Notes under the pieces: generated by a model
What the model was told of the DNA's origin: nothing
Databases searched by the model: none
Seen by the model: only the letters and a program-made list of their open reading frames with translations
In this document: piece by piece, positions 43,689-51,917 of the stretch
How positions within the stretch are numbered: the stretch's first letter is position 1
Layout of the letters: each line of letters starts with the position of its first letter
Virus record (IMG/VR): IMGVR_UViG_3300009503_000037
Location: 1-58,845 of that record
From: a virus
DNA: 58,845 nt
Direction: 5' to 3' (one strand)
Position numbers and translations under genes: made by a program

Positions 43689-45125
43689 TCACTCGTCCAA
43701 AACTTGACTAACTGGAATTGTTATACCATCAGCGGTCAAGTAGAATTGAGTTTCATAAGGTTTGTAGTATGGAGATGACGACGCTTTGCGAACTTTGAAG
43801 ATCATATTTAAAGGAACATCATCTCCATAGTAAGTATATTCCATAGTTCCATCCGAGGTGACTCCTTGAGCAACTAACTCACCCGTTGATGCCTTCTGTA
43901 TGGCCCACCTGGAACCCACTGCCATTCCTGTAGCTCTAATGACAGGGATGCTTTTGGGTTCGACACTATACTGAAGGCCAAAATCATAAGGTTGCCAACC
44001 AGAGGTTCCAACTGCAGAAGATAAAACCGCAGTCTCAGCAGATGAGACCAAAGCAATTCCTTCTCCCTCATTCAAGGTCAAATTAAACTCAGAATCAAAA
44101 AACTTCCTCTTCCTATAACCCCAAGCTAAACCTCCCAGTGTCAAACTGGAGGAGATCGTCAAAAATTCTGGAAACATAACTCCATAGGTTGGACCCCAGA
44201 AATCCTTGGTATGTAGATAATTAACTCCCTTGGGGGAACCACCAGAAGCATCCGCCAAATACTGCTGAGGAACTAAGTAAGGAAGCATGGGAGTGTCTAA
44301 AACTATAATAGGATCTCCACTAACAGGAGGTCCATAAGCAGAATCAACCGGAACTCCTTGGACAATTCTTATACTATCTCCAAGTGAAAAAGGATCCACC
44401 GACCCCACCGGAACCACTCGGAAATAGGGGGTGTCTGCAGTTCCAACCTCTTTAATGAAAAACCTCTTAATATAGAGAGGGTAAGATGAGTTGTTTAGCA
44501 AAACAAATCCCGCTGTCCCATTGTAAGAAGAGAAGCAAGGAACAGCATCACAAGAATAAGTATGGCCATTAACATTAAAAATAACCATAACCTCAAGTGG
44601 AATGCCATCTTGGTTCACAACCGCGGTCGTAAGATCCGTTACAGAAAGAAATTGCCCTGGGTTAAGAGTAATTGGATTCATATCATCTGAGCTCCAACTC
44701 TCAATAAACCAGGACCCTCTCCCATTCTTTCGGTAATGGAACGGTATAGGTCCATAAGCGGGAGATGCCCATGTAGATGAGGTGGTTAGCCTAATACTAA
44801 CTTGTCTTAAAAACTGGGAACTTGAGGCTTCTACCGCGGTATTCTTTCTTGCAGTTATACCACTGGGGAGAGGATAATTGGTGTCAAAGCTAGCAATAGG
44901 AACACTCTCACCTCCTAAAGCCGAGTCTGTTTTAGATGTAGATCCGACAACTACATCTATAATCGGAACATAAGAACCTGAACCGGTCTTATGATTAAAT
45001 ATCTCAATACTATGAACTATAACTCTTTTTCCACTACCAGAAGGATTCAGCAAGGCAAAAATGGCATTACCTGATTGACTTTGCCATAATCCCGAACCGA
45101 ACCACCTATACTGCCGTCTAGCCAT
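43689..45125 (-). CDS. Large beta-rich virion protein
   Basis: 478 residues from ATG 45125, chosen for AAAAGGAC upstream; a longer frame overlaps the preceding gene. It appears to consist of two related beta halves: each has a GSGKRVIVHSIEIFN-type or PLYIKRFFIKEVG-type strand pair followed by a solvent-exposed variable part. The first motif also resembles the start of the 174-residue protein upstream. Probably a fibre, head-decoration or tail-surface protein. Confidence 0.72.
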   Translation of the reverse strand: MARRQYRWFGSGLWQSQSGNAIFALLNPSGSGKRVIVHSIEIFNHKTGSGSYVPIIDVVVGSTSKTDSALGGESVPIASFDTNYPLPSGITARKNTAVEASSSQFLRQVSIRLTTSSTWASPAYGPIPFHYRKNGRGSWFIESWSSDDMNPITLNPGQFLSVTDLTTAVVNQDGIPLEVMVIFNVNGHTYSCDAVPCFSSYNGTAGFVLLNNSSYPLYIKRFFIKEVGTADTPYFRVVPVGSVDPFSLGDSIRIVQGVPVDSAYGPPVSGDPIIVLDTPMLPYLVPQQYLADASGGSPKGVNYLHTKDFWGPTYGVMFPEFLTISSSLTLGGLAWGYRKRKFFDSEFNLTLNEGEGIALVSSAETAVLSSAVGTSGWQPYDFGLQYSVEPKSIPVIRATGMAVGSRWAIQKASTGELVAQGVTSDGTMEYTYYGDDVPLNMIFKVRKASSSPYYKPYETQFYLTADGITIPVSQVLDE

Positions 45126-45138
45126 AGTTGGAGTCCTT

Positions 45139-45663
45139 TTAACTCGTTGCAGCGGTGAACTCAATAATTACATCTGCAACTCCAACCGTAGTTGATCCAG
45201 TATGCCTAACAGAAACCCCTTCATTCTGTCTCAAAACCAGTGGCTCTAGATCAGAATCCCCAGTGCAGTCCCATACACAGGCCAAAGCTGGAATACACTC
45301 ACTCTCATCATTGGTGAGAGAACCAGTAGCAGGCTCATCATTCGACCACATGAACCTCATAAGAGCCGGATCACTTGTCAAAGTGTCCGTGGCACCAGTG
45401 GTAATGGTCACCTGGGACGGTAAACCAGCAGAACTGGAATCATGCTTAACTACCCCACCAGCAGTACCACCAGTAGAAGCAGAAATCCTCCTGATTTCCA
45501 TAGTGGTCAAAACGCCGGTGACCGCAGCGGTCTGATTGTTAAGCATCCAGATTCTCTTGACTCTTAGAACCAAGCCTGACCCAGAACCATTGAAAAGAGT
45601 AAGCATGCTCTTATTGGCCGCAAAGGCTGTGCCTACCACTACACCTCTATAAGTTGCCGCCAT
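45139..45663 (-). CDS. Abundant virion protein (decoration-like)
   Basis: 174 residues behind an ideal AAAAAGGAGGTG site. All-beta in appearance, Gly/Ala/Thr/Ser-rich (FNGSGSGLVLRVKRIWMLNN, STGGTAGGVVKHDSSSAG). Codons are shifted to GC-ending like the capsid gene, consistent with high expression. The GSGSGLVLRVKRI motif recurs in the next gene. A head-decoration or tail-surface protein is likely; location unproven. Confidence 0.75.
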   Translation of the reverse strand: MAATYRGVVVGTAFAANKSMLTLFNGSGSGLVLRVKRIWMLNNQTAAVTGVLTTMEIRRISASTGGTAGGVVKHDSSSAGLPSQVTITTGATDTLTSDPALMRFMWSNDEPATGSLTNDESECIPALACVWDCTGDSDLEPLVLRQNEGVSVRHTGSTTVGVADVIIEFTAATS

Positions 45664-45700
45664 GACTTAGCACCTCCTTTTTCTACTGAAAACTATTTTT

Positions 45701-47392
45701 CTAAGCATCACTGGTTCTAACCACGGTGGTGCTTCCGCCAGCTGATCCAAGCGTTCCTGCGGTCTCAAATGTCTTAATAGGGTTAGCCCCGCCATTTCGA
45801 ACTCGAATAAACAAATCTCGGTTAGATGAGTAGATGGTAGTAAAAGAAACAGAACTTGCATCTGCTGTTTTGTCTATGTAGGAAATAAAGACATTCTTGG
45901 GTGCTGTCGCTGGGTCTGCAGAAAAGTCGGTAGATGGAATTGTAAACGTAGACCCAGACCAAGACGTATAGCTCACTTTTCTATATTTCCCAGAGTTGAG
46001 CTGGATCCTAATGGTTCCAGAGGCCGGAGTATCTGCTGGAATCGAGGTTGTAACCACAACCGCAGTCTCAGATGTTCCAGAGAGGGAAGTATGAAGGGCT
46101 AGCTGAGAATAATTCAAAGAGCCACCAGATGCTGGTCCCACTAAAACGTAATCCTCTCCCGAAACCAAACCCAGCACTGTGAACGTTACATAGTTGGGGG
46201 CTTGGCGCTGAGTATTTGTTAGATCAAAAACCTTATCCGAAGCCGAGAGGCCCGAAGCCTCAATACCAAAACCGTAAGCTCCAATGATAGAAGTTCCAGT
46301 GGAAAGACCACAGAATGGAAAAGATAAAGTTCTCTCAATTGGAGTCCCAGTTACGGTAGCAGTTGCGTTAGAACTTTGTCCAGTTATGGTTGTCCCACTA
46401 CTAGGAATGGTACCGGTTAGAAGCTGAATCCACATCTTAGTTGGGGTGGTCGTAGAATTTATAGCTAGCATCAATCCCGTTCCACCCGACCAACTCACCT
46501 GCTCATAATTGTTCCATGTTCCAGATCTAGGAGTCGTAAGATCTATCTCATGAGTAATACCGCGAAAAAGTTCACCGTTAATCCCATATAGGGACTCTGT
46601 GGTTCCTCTTCGAGTTAGATATTTCATCCTTTCATAAAATTGGTTAATAGTGTAGGTAGACTTATCCCACTTGGAGTAGTAATATTCAGGAGTGCCGTTA
46701 TTATCTACATCTATTCCAATATAACCCTGGTAGAGGTTAGTAATCCCAGTCCAACCTGCAACAGTCGTCACGTCAGTTGTATTGTTTAAGTCATCTGCGT
46801 AAGTTAAGGGGACAACGTTCACACCACGAGAAGTTCCATTAACTTTGAACTCAGAATAGGTTTTGCCCCACTCACGAGTTTGGAAAATTAATCGCCTTCC
46901 GTCTATATCCGCCCCACCAGTTCGAACTTTAATCATAAATCTAGCTGATATACCATTAGCTGGATCAGGGTTTATTCCTTTGTAACTTTCACCATAAGGA
47001 ACGGAATTCCAGAAATCGTTAGTAATTATAGATCCATTCTGGACAATTTCTACGTGGCAACCCCTGTTAGCTACAATCTGGATTCCATCATAAATCTCGT
47101 CACCATTAGCTTGTATAATAGATCCACCATAAATATATTCTGCAGTCTCATCATCTATATTGTATCCATTGATAAGATTAATTATGGTATAGAACGCCTT
47201 GTCTGAAGGCGTGTCGCGAGTAATATCCATAAAGTCATCACCTGAAGACTGGGCATCGTCGGCCAGATCTTGGAGCCAGCGGTGAAGCTCCAAGACCGTC
47301 ACATAGTTAGCTCCTTGTTGACCATGAGTTGGACCAATGTAACGAATATTTTTATCTGCTTGAATTTCCCACTTAGTCGGGTCTAACGCCAT
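45701..47392 (-). CDS. Large virion structural protein of the minus-strand block
   Basis: 563 residues. N-terminus ALDPTKWEIQADKNIRYIGPTHG, then NYVTVLELHRWLQDLADDAQSSGDDFMDIT, a pattern I associate with conserved structural proteins of large contractile-tailed phages. The rest is beta-rich with Thr/Ser/Gly-rich C-terminal repeats. Likely a long fibre or a head/tail surface protein. No enzymatic motif. Confidence 0.78.
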   Translation of the reverse strand: MALDPTKWEIQADKNIRYIGPTHGQQGANYVTVLELHRWLQDLADDAQSSGDDFMDITRDTPSDKAFYTIINLINGYNIDDETAEYIYGGSIIQANGDEIYDGIQIVANRGCHVEIVQNGSIITNDFWNSVPYGESYKGINPDPANGISARFMIKVRTGGADIDGRRLIFQTREWGKTYSEFKVNGTSRGVNVVPLTYADDLNNTTDVTTVAGWTGITNLYQGYIGIDVDNNGTPEYYYSKWDKSTYTINQFYERMKYLTRRGTTESLYGINGELFRGITHEIDLTTPRSGTWNNYEQVSWSGGTGLMLAINSTTTPTKMWIQLLTGTIPSSGTTITGQSSNATATVTGTPIERTLSFPFCGLSTGTSIIGAYGFGIEASGLSASDKVFDLTNTQRQAPNYVTFTVLGLVSGEDYVLVGPASGGSLNYSQLALHTSLSGTSETAVVVTTSIPADTPASGTIRIQLNSGKYRKVSYTSWSGSTFTIPSTDFSADPATAPKNVFISYIDKTADASSVSFTTIYSSNRDLFIRVRNGGANPIKTFETAGTLGSAGGSTTVVRTSDA

Positions 47393-47479
47393 ATTCCAGA
47401 ACCCCCTATAAAGTAACTATTTTCTTTTCTGTGTACAGGTTGGTAGTCCTAGTTTTTTATGTAACTTAGTAAAAGAAAA

Positions 47480-47737
47480 TTACAAACCGAGTAAACTCTT
47501 CAGATAAGAAAGAACTTTCTGGACCTCTGCTTTGGCCTCTTCCTCAAGAGAATTAACTTTTGCTTCCAATTTCTGAATAGTAAGTTCAACATCTTTCTTC
47601 CACAAATCAATATGGCCAAGATACGTTTCTGGAAGATTCAAAATCTCGTCTATATGCTTCCTGTTATTTCGTAATACAAAGTACCAAACTATCGACGTAG
47701 CAACCACGGTCCCAACAAACAATAGAACGTAACTCAT
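47480..47737 (-). CDS. Small membrane protein with coiled coil
   Basis: 85 residues, GTAGGAGGTATGAG before ATG 47737. Hydrophobic span at 3-21 (YVLLFVGTVVATSIVWYFV) followed by a coiled coil (~25-80). Topology resembles an inner-membrane spanin or a holin accessory. It lies next to the peptidase/PAAR gene, so it may act in lysis or injection. Confidence 0.65.
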   Translation of the reverse strand: MSYVLLFVGTVVATSIVWYFVLRNNRKHIDEILNLPETYLGHIDLWKKDVELTIQKLEAKVNSLEEEAKAEVQKVLSYLKSLLGL

Positions 47738-47822
47738 TTCTCATACCTCCTACATGCGGTTTATTTTTTACTAAGAAGAGAATCTTCTAAAATTTTGTTC
47801 AGAAGAAAGATTTGTTCTTTTC

Positions 47823-48674
47823 TTACTTTAAGAAACTATCTCTACTAGAAGTGACTACCGCTCCAAGATGCCCACAAAAACAAACCGTCCTATCTCTTAG
47901 CCTAGTGGCCTTTCTTGCATTTATAATCTTTTTTCTACTCGAAGTCACGACAATAAACAAAGTACATCCATTAGGACACGACAAACGACCCAAATCTCGA
48001 ATCCTAATATCTTTTCTCGCATTTGTAATATGGTCTGGAGAATAGGTCACAACTAACCTACCAGGTACACACATTACAGCAATATCATTGTATCTTGTTT
48101 TTCCCCTTCCACAAGTATCTTTGGGTTCTGGTATGGGTTGGGGTTTAGTTTCTGTCTTAGGCTTTGGTCTAGGTTTTGGGGCCGGAGGAGGTTCCTTTGG
48201 AGCTGGTTTCTGAGGTTTTTCTCCTGGCTGAACAGGAGGGGGCGTTGGAGGCGTATACTGATAATTAACAGGTTTACCACATTCTTTTCTCCAATCTGGA
48301 AGTTGGAAATGAACAGGATCTTTGCTTCCCAGCCACTCCAGACCAAGTTCTTTGGCCTTAGCCGCTATTTCCTGGATATCAGGAATGTTGTTTCCATTTC
48401 TATCAACACTATTTACTTGGTTAAAAGAGTAACCTGGAAATTTAATATCGAAAGCCTTGGCACTAGGATTTCCTTTGTCATCTGTGCATGAGTGAGCAGA
48501 ATTCCGAGCCACGGGTCTAGTTCCACCATAGGCTCGTCTTAAGGCTTCCTGTTCTTCTTGACTTCGGTATGTGCTTTCTAACGTAAATGGGATTCCGTTC
48601 TCTTGTGCCCACGAAGACAGGGCTTCATATTTTTCTCGAAGTCTAGGATCAAGATAATCTGGATTGTTTCCCAT
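47823..48674 (-). CDS. M15-type peptidoglycan peptidase fused to PAAR-like tip domain
   Basis: 283 residues. Residues 1-125 are a VanY/L-alanyl-D-glutamate peptidase-like domain: STYRSQEEQ, then the zinc ligands H61 (NSAHSC), D76 (KAFDIKF) and H122 (DPVHFQL). Residues ~140-185 are a Pro/Lys linker. Residues ~185-283 contain two copies of a PAAR-like pattern (ITNARKDIRIRD...C..GC and IINARKATRLRDRTVCFCG) with Cys pairs able to bind metal. PAAR proteins sharpen the spike of contractile injection systems. The fusion would place the hydrolase at the tail tip, the role of the T4 gp5 lysozyme. A free endolysin is the alternative. Confidence 0.78.
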   Translation of the reverse strand: MGNNPDYLDPRLREKYEALSSWAQENGIPFTLESTYRSQEEQEALRRAYGGTRPVARNSAHSCTDDKGNPSAKAFDIKFPGYSFNQVNSVDRNGNNIPDIQEIAAKAKELGLEWLGSKDPVHFQLPDWRKECGKPVNYQYTPPTPPPVQPGEKPQKPAPKEPPPAPKPRPKPKTETKPQPIPEPKDTCGRGKTRYNDIAVMCVPGRLVVTYSPDHITNARKDIRIRDLGRLSCPNGCTLFIVVTSSRKKIINARKATRLRDRTVCFCGHLGAVVTSSRDSFLK

Positions 48675-48710
48675 TTTAGAAAATAGAAACCTCTCTTTCT
48701 TTACTTCTCA

Positions 48711-49340
48711 CTAACCCCCAGAGGAAGGCTCAATGTATGTCCCGAGCGCCCTGGATATCTCGATAATTGTATCTCCGTATTGACTCTCATCACCATCTGC
48801 ATTTCCAATATATCGATCAATAATGGTCCCAAGTTTCCCAATTTTATCAAAGTCCTTATTGCTAATACCTCTTACCTGTAAAAGAGTATTAAGAGTTTCG
48901 TACTTTCCGTACATTCCATCTGTAGGCGTTAGATGTCGAGCATTTAGAAGATCATATATGTAATCAAAATCTTGGATCCATGCTAAAAGATGAGGATCAT
49001 TATCCCAGTTAATTCCACTAGAATAAGAATAGATAACTTGGTGATTCGAATTAAGAATAGCCCAATCAGAAACATTTGTAACTCCAAACTCAGAACCATA
49101 AACAACTTGGCAAACAGAATACATAATTCTTGAAAGATATGTTAGTTTATCGTTTTCTAAGTAATACGCAGTGGCTTTAGCACAAATAGATAGGGCATCT
49201 TCCAAGGCTTCAATCTCTTCTTGAATTTGTTCAATCTCATATTCTATATAGGCAATATCTCCTCTTAAACCAGAAAGATAGGGAACCGTCTCATCGGCCA
49301 TATCACTGAGAATACCAATGGAAAAAGAATCTAGTGCCAT
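48711..49340 (-). CDS. Virion protein, paralogue of the next gene
   Basis: 209 residues. Shares with the 183-residue protein encoded at 49365 the sequence 'DAL...YYLEN.K', 'CQVVYG..YG.T...DW.I', 'Y..GI.WDND', 'WI.DF...YDLL' and 'DG.YG'. N-terminal coiled coil (IEQIQEEIEALEDALS). No enzyme motif. Tandem duplication within the tail/fibre region suggests a fibre or chaperone pair. Confidence 0.75.
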   Translation of the reverse strand: MALDSFSIGILSDMADETVPYLSGLRGDIAYIEYEIEQIQEEIEALEDALSICAKATAYYLENDKLTYLSRIMYSVCQVVYGSEFGVTNVSDWAILNSNHQVIYSYSSGINWDNDPHLLAWIQDFDYIYDLLNARHLTPTDGMYGKYETLNTLLQVRGISNKDFDKIGKLGTIIDRYIGNADGDESQYGDTIIEISRALGTYIEPSSGG

Positions 49341-49364
49341 TGTCTTTCCTCTTTTTCTAGTATT

Positions 49365-49916
49365 CTAGGTTCCATATGGAATCAACCGAGTTATTCCTTC
49401 GAATTTATCCCTATCTTTTTGTATAGATTCTCTGGCAACAAGAAGCTTGCTAGCCATATCTTGTAATCCATAGGTCCCATCTGGACCTATGGGACAAGTT
49501 AAAAGATCATAACAAAAAGCAAAATCTTCTATCCACTGAGTAATATTCTCATCATTATCCCACCCTACACCTTTGTAAACGTAGAGAGGAGTTCCAGTCT
49601 TAGATACTATCATCCAATCATCTAAGCCTGTGGTTCCGTAGTTTGCACCATATAGGACCTGACAAAATTCTGAGTTACTAGGCATCTTAACATTTTCTAA
49701 GTAGTAAGTAAGAGCATCCCTTATGACCCCCAACAAGTTCTGGATTGCCTCAATTTGTAAACCCAGATCATTAATTTCTGTATCCAAATCTATAAGCTCG
49801 TTATTTAAATCTTCGTAGTTTATAATACCATAATCAACAATTCGATCAATGACTTGGGTATATCGAAAGTCATTTTTTGCAAGGATCATTCTTGTAATTT
49901 CATCATGTCTATTCAT
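49365..49916 (-). CDS. Virion protein, paralogue of the previous gene
   Basis: 183 residues. The same pattern as the 209-residue protein (DALTYYLENVKM, FCQVLYGANYGTTGLDDWMI, GVGWDNDENITQWIEDF, YDLL, GTYG). Lies right after the GT9-like gene (2 bases apart). Function unknown. Confidence 0.75.
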   Translation of the reverse strand: MNRHDEITRMILAKNDFRYTQVIDRIVDYGIINYEDLNNELIDLDTEINDLGLQIEAIQNLLGVIRDALTYYLENVKMPSNSEFCQVLYGANYGTTGLDDWMIVSKTGTPLYVYKGVGWDNDENITQWIEDFAFCYDLLTCPIGPDGTYGLQDMASKLLVARESIQKDRDKFEGITRLIPYGT

Positions 49917-49918
49917 TA

Positions 49919-51358
49919 CTATCTCTTGGATCCTCCTTCTTGTTGGTAGAGATCTCCTGTCCTGTTATTTTCTTCCTCTCCCTTTTTCTCTCCAGTATCT
50001 AGAAGAAGTCTCCGCAGCGATCCAATAATCTTACTTGTATCAATAGAATCAAAACAAATGGGAAATCCATCTTTTGTTTTTGAACAGGGGCTATATCCAT
50101 GCATAAAACAAAACCGACAACTCTCTTGCGGGGGCTCAACCCAGTCAGTTTTCTTATAAGTTGAGCACCTAGTAAATCCAGCAAAAGATCCGAACACACC
50201 TACGGTAGGAATTCCAAATGCTGGAGCAACATGAACCATTACAGAGTCAACCGACACACAAGCCCTCGCAAAAGGAACAATACAGAAAGCTGTAGTAATC
50301 GACTTACATTTAGGGGCTAAGTTAACAATTCGATCTTTCTCCAAAGAATCGAAAAAAGCTCCAATGAAGGCAGAAATGCTAGATGCTTGTTGTGGAGAAT
50401 CAGTTATAACGATCTTGGTATCCGGGCCTAACAATTCCCATATACCTCTAAAAACTGGAGCCCAGAACGAAAGTCTAGGAGTTCTTAGAATAGAACTAGC
50501 TCTCATCTGAACGACAACGAAAGACCCAGGCACCAAAGACTCAGCCTGAAGGGTTTCTTGAGCGTGTTCTTTGTGAGATTCTGTTAGTTCCATAACTGGA
50601 ACCAAATCTTCTTCTGGGATTCTTTCTCCTAAACCCATCCACTCACTATAAAGCTTGTAACAATTTGTTTTTCTAGACTGAATTGTTCTTTCAATAACTC
50701 CCTCAAAGATAACATGGTAATGATGAGAAATCAACTCCTTATACTCAAATGGAACTGGCAGTAAGTTATCTATGATGCCTTCTGGCCACATAGAGAAAAG
50801 AGGCCAGTACTTTTTATTTGCACAAAATGTAATAAAGCATGTAGGATATTCTTTCTTTAAGAACCTCAACATTGGCTGAGAAAAAAGCATATCTCCAAAT
50901 CCAGCCGTCCTGCAAACAAGGAGACGCTTGTCTTCTAGGTCTTGACCCATGTAAGGTTTGTAAACAGATTTAAACTTTACCGAATTGGGTTTTAGAAGGG
51001 GTTTCTTTCCTTCTTTATGTAATTGTAAGTACATTCCTAAAGGCATAACGTAAGCATTCTTCTTTTGAAGAGTTTGTCTAGACTCTAACCCATCTCCACC
51101 ATGAGAGGTAAAGGAAAAAGAGCTAACACACTTACCAATAACAATATTGGGCGGAACAGATCTTAGCTCATCTATGGAGTTAACAATATCAATTGACCTA
51201 GGCGAGATTCCCAACTCTGACAAAAGAAACGGATTTTTCATAGGATCCTGCATAAATTTACTAGGGGGTGGGGCTTGTTGATACTGGATTGGAGCCATAT
51301 GTTTTACTTCATCTTCTTGTTGATTATTAGAATTCGAATCCATTTCAATATTCTGCAT
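49919..51358 (-). CDS. GT9-family (heptosyltransferase-like) glycosyltransferase
   Basis: 479 residues. An N-terminal ~140-residue extension (Gln/Asn-rich, then a domain with GKCVSSFSF) precedes the GT9 start RLLVCRTAGFGDMLFSQPMLRFLKKEYP, which matches the 'R...lGD.l...P.l..lk..yP' motif. FVVVQMRASSILRTP and VSVDSVMVHVAPAFGIPTVGVFGS are the donor-domain motifs (D..v.H.A.a.g.p.v..fG). A Cys-rich end (CRFCFMHGYSPC) is typical of related enzymes. Transfers sugars from nucleotide donors, for LPS core or virion glycans. Confidence 0.85.
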   Translation of the reverse strand: MQNIEMDSNSNNQQEDEVKHMAPIQYQQAPPPSKFMQDPMKNPFLLSELGISPRSIDIVNSIDELRSVPPNIVIGKCVSSFSFTSHGGDGLESRQTLQKKNAYVMPLGMYLQLHKEGKKPLLKPNSVKFKSVYKPYMGQDLEDKRLLVCRTAGFGDMLFSQPMLRFLKKEYPTCFITFCANKKYWPLFSMWPEGIIDNLLPVPFEYKELISHHYHVIFEGVIERTIQSRKTNCYKLYSEWMGLGERIPEEDLVPVMELTESHKEHAQETLQAESLVPGSFVVVQMRASSILRTPRLSFWAPVFRGIWELLGPDTKIVITDSPQQASSISAFIGAFFDSLEKDRIVNLAPKCKSITTAFCIVPFARACVSVDSVMVHVAPAFGIPTVGVFGSFAGFTRCSTYKKTDWVEPPQESCRFCFMHGYSPCSKTKDGFPICFDSIDTSKIIGSLRRLLLDTGEKKGEEENNRTGDLYQQEGGSKR

Positions 51359-51380
51359 GATCTTCCTTTCGTCCTCCTTT

Positions 51381-51914
51381 CTAAAGAGAAAAAGAGAATA
51401 TACCAGAAGCTAATTTTCTGAACTTAATCCTTGTCAACCAACCAACAAAAAACTTTTCCAATCTCGGATTTCTATGAACAAGATCGTGGTACCTTGTAAA
51501 TTGCAATCCATTAAGGACAGTAACCAGAGCCTCAATCTTGTTACAAGAATTAACCGCTCTAAGCGTAAGAGGACCCATAGTACCATCAACTTCCAACCCA
51601 GCTCTAGAGACATGGTTTAGAGCATCTTGTAGAAACAAAATCGCAGTTTTTGGTCCTAGATTTAAAGCAATATCTAAGAGCTCAATGCAAACATCTCCAG
51701 ATGTAATCTCATCTCCTTTAAATTTATCCCAGTAATCTCTTTTATAGATTTCTAGGGCCTGTTCTTTGGTTAGGTTCTTTATATCCAGATCTGGATAGAA
51801 TTTCTTAGCGATTCCATACTTGGTTTCTCCACCTGGATCATCAGGATCATTACTATAGCCACCTTCGTATTCCATAACGATTCGTGCTGCCTCAGAAAAA
51901 TGTTTCGCACTCAT
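51381..51914 (-). CDS. GH108 N-acetylmuramidase endolysin
   Basis: 177 residues, GGAGGG before ATG 51914, located inside the SpoVR stop region. EYEGGYSNDPDDPGGETKYG has the catalytic Glu at 17 with the family's EGGY..dp.DpGG..T.YGI pattern, then EQALEIYKRDYWDKF, and a C-terminal peptidoglycan-binding domain (EVDGTMGPLTLRAVN). It cleaves the glycan backbone of peptidoglycan. It is 3 bases downstream of the SpoVR gene, so it is likely in the same transcript as the kinase module. No signal peptide, so it depends on a holin. Confidence 0.92.
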   Translation of the reverse strand: MSAKHFSEAARIVMEYEGGYSNDPDDPGGETKYGIAKKFYPDLDIKNLTKEQALEIYKRDYWDKFKGDEITSGDVCIELLDIALNLGPKTAILFLQDALNHVSRAGLEVDGTMGPLTLRAVNSCNKIEALVTVLNGLQFTRYHDLVHRNPRLEKFFVGWLTRIKFRKLASGIFSFSL

Positions 51915-51917
51915 ACG

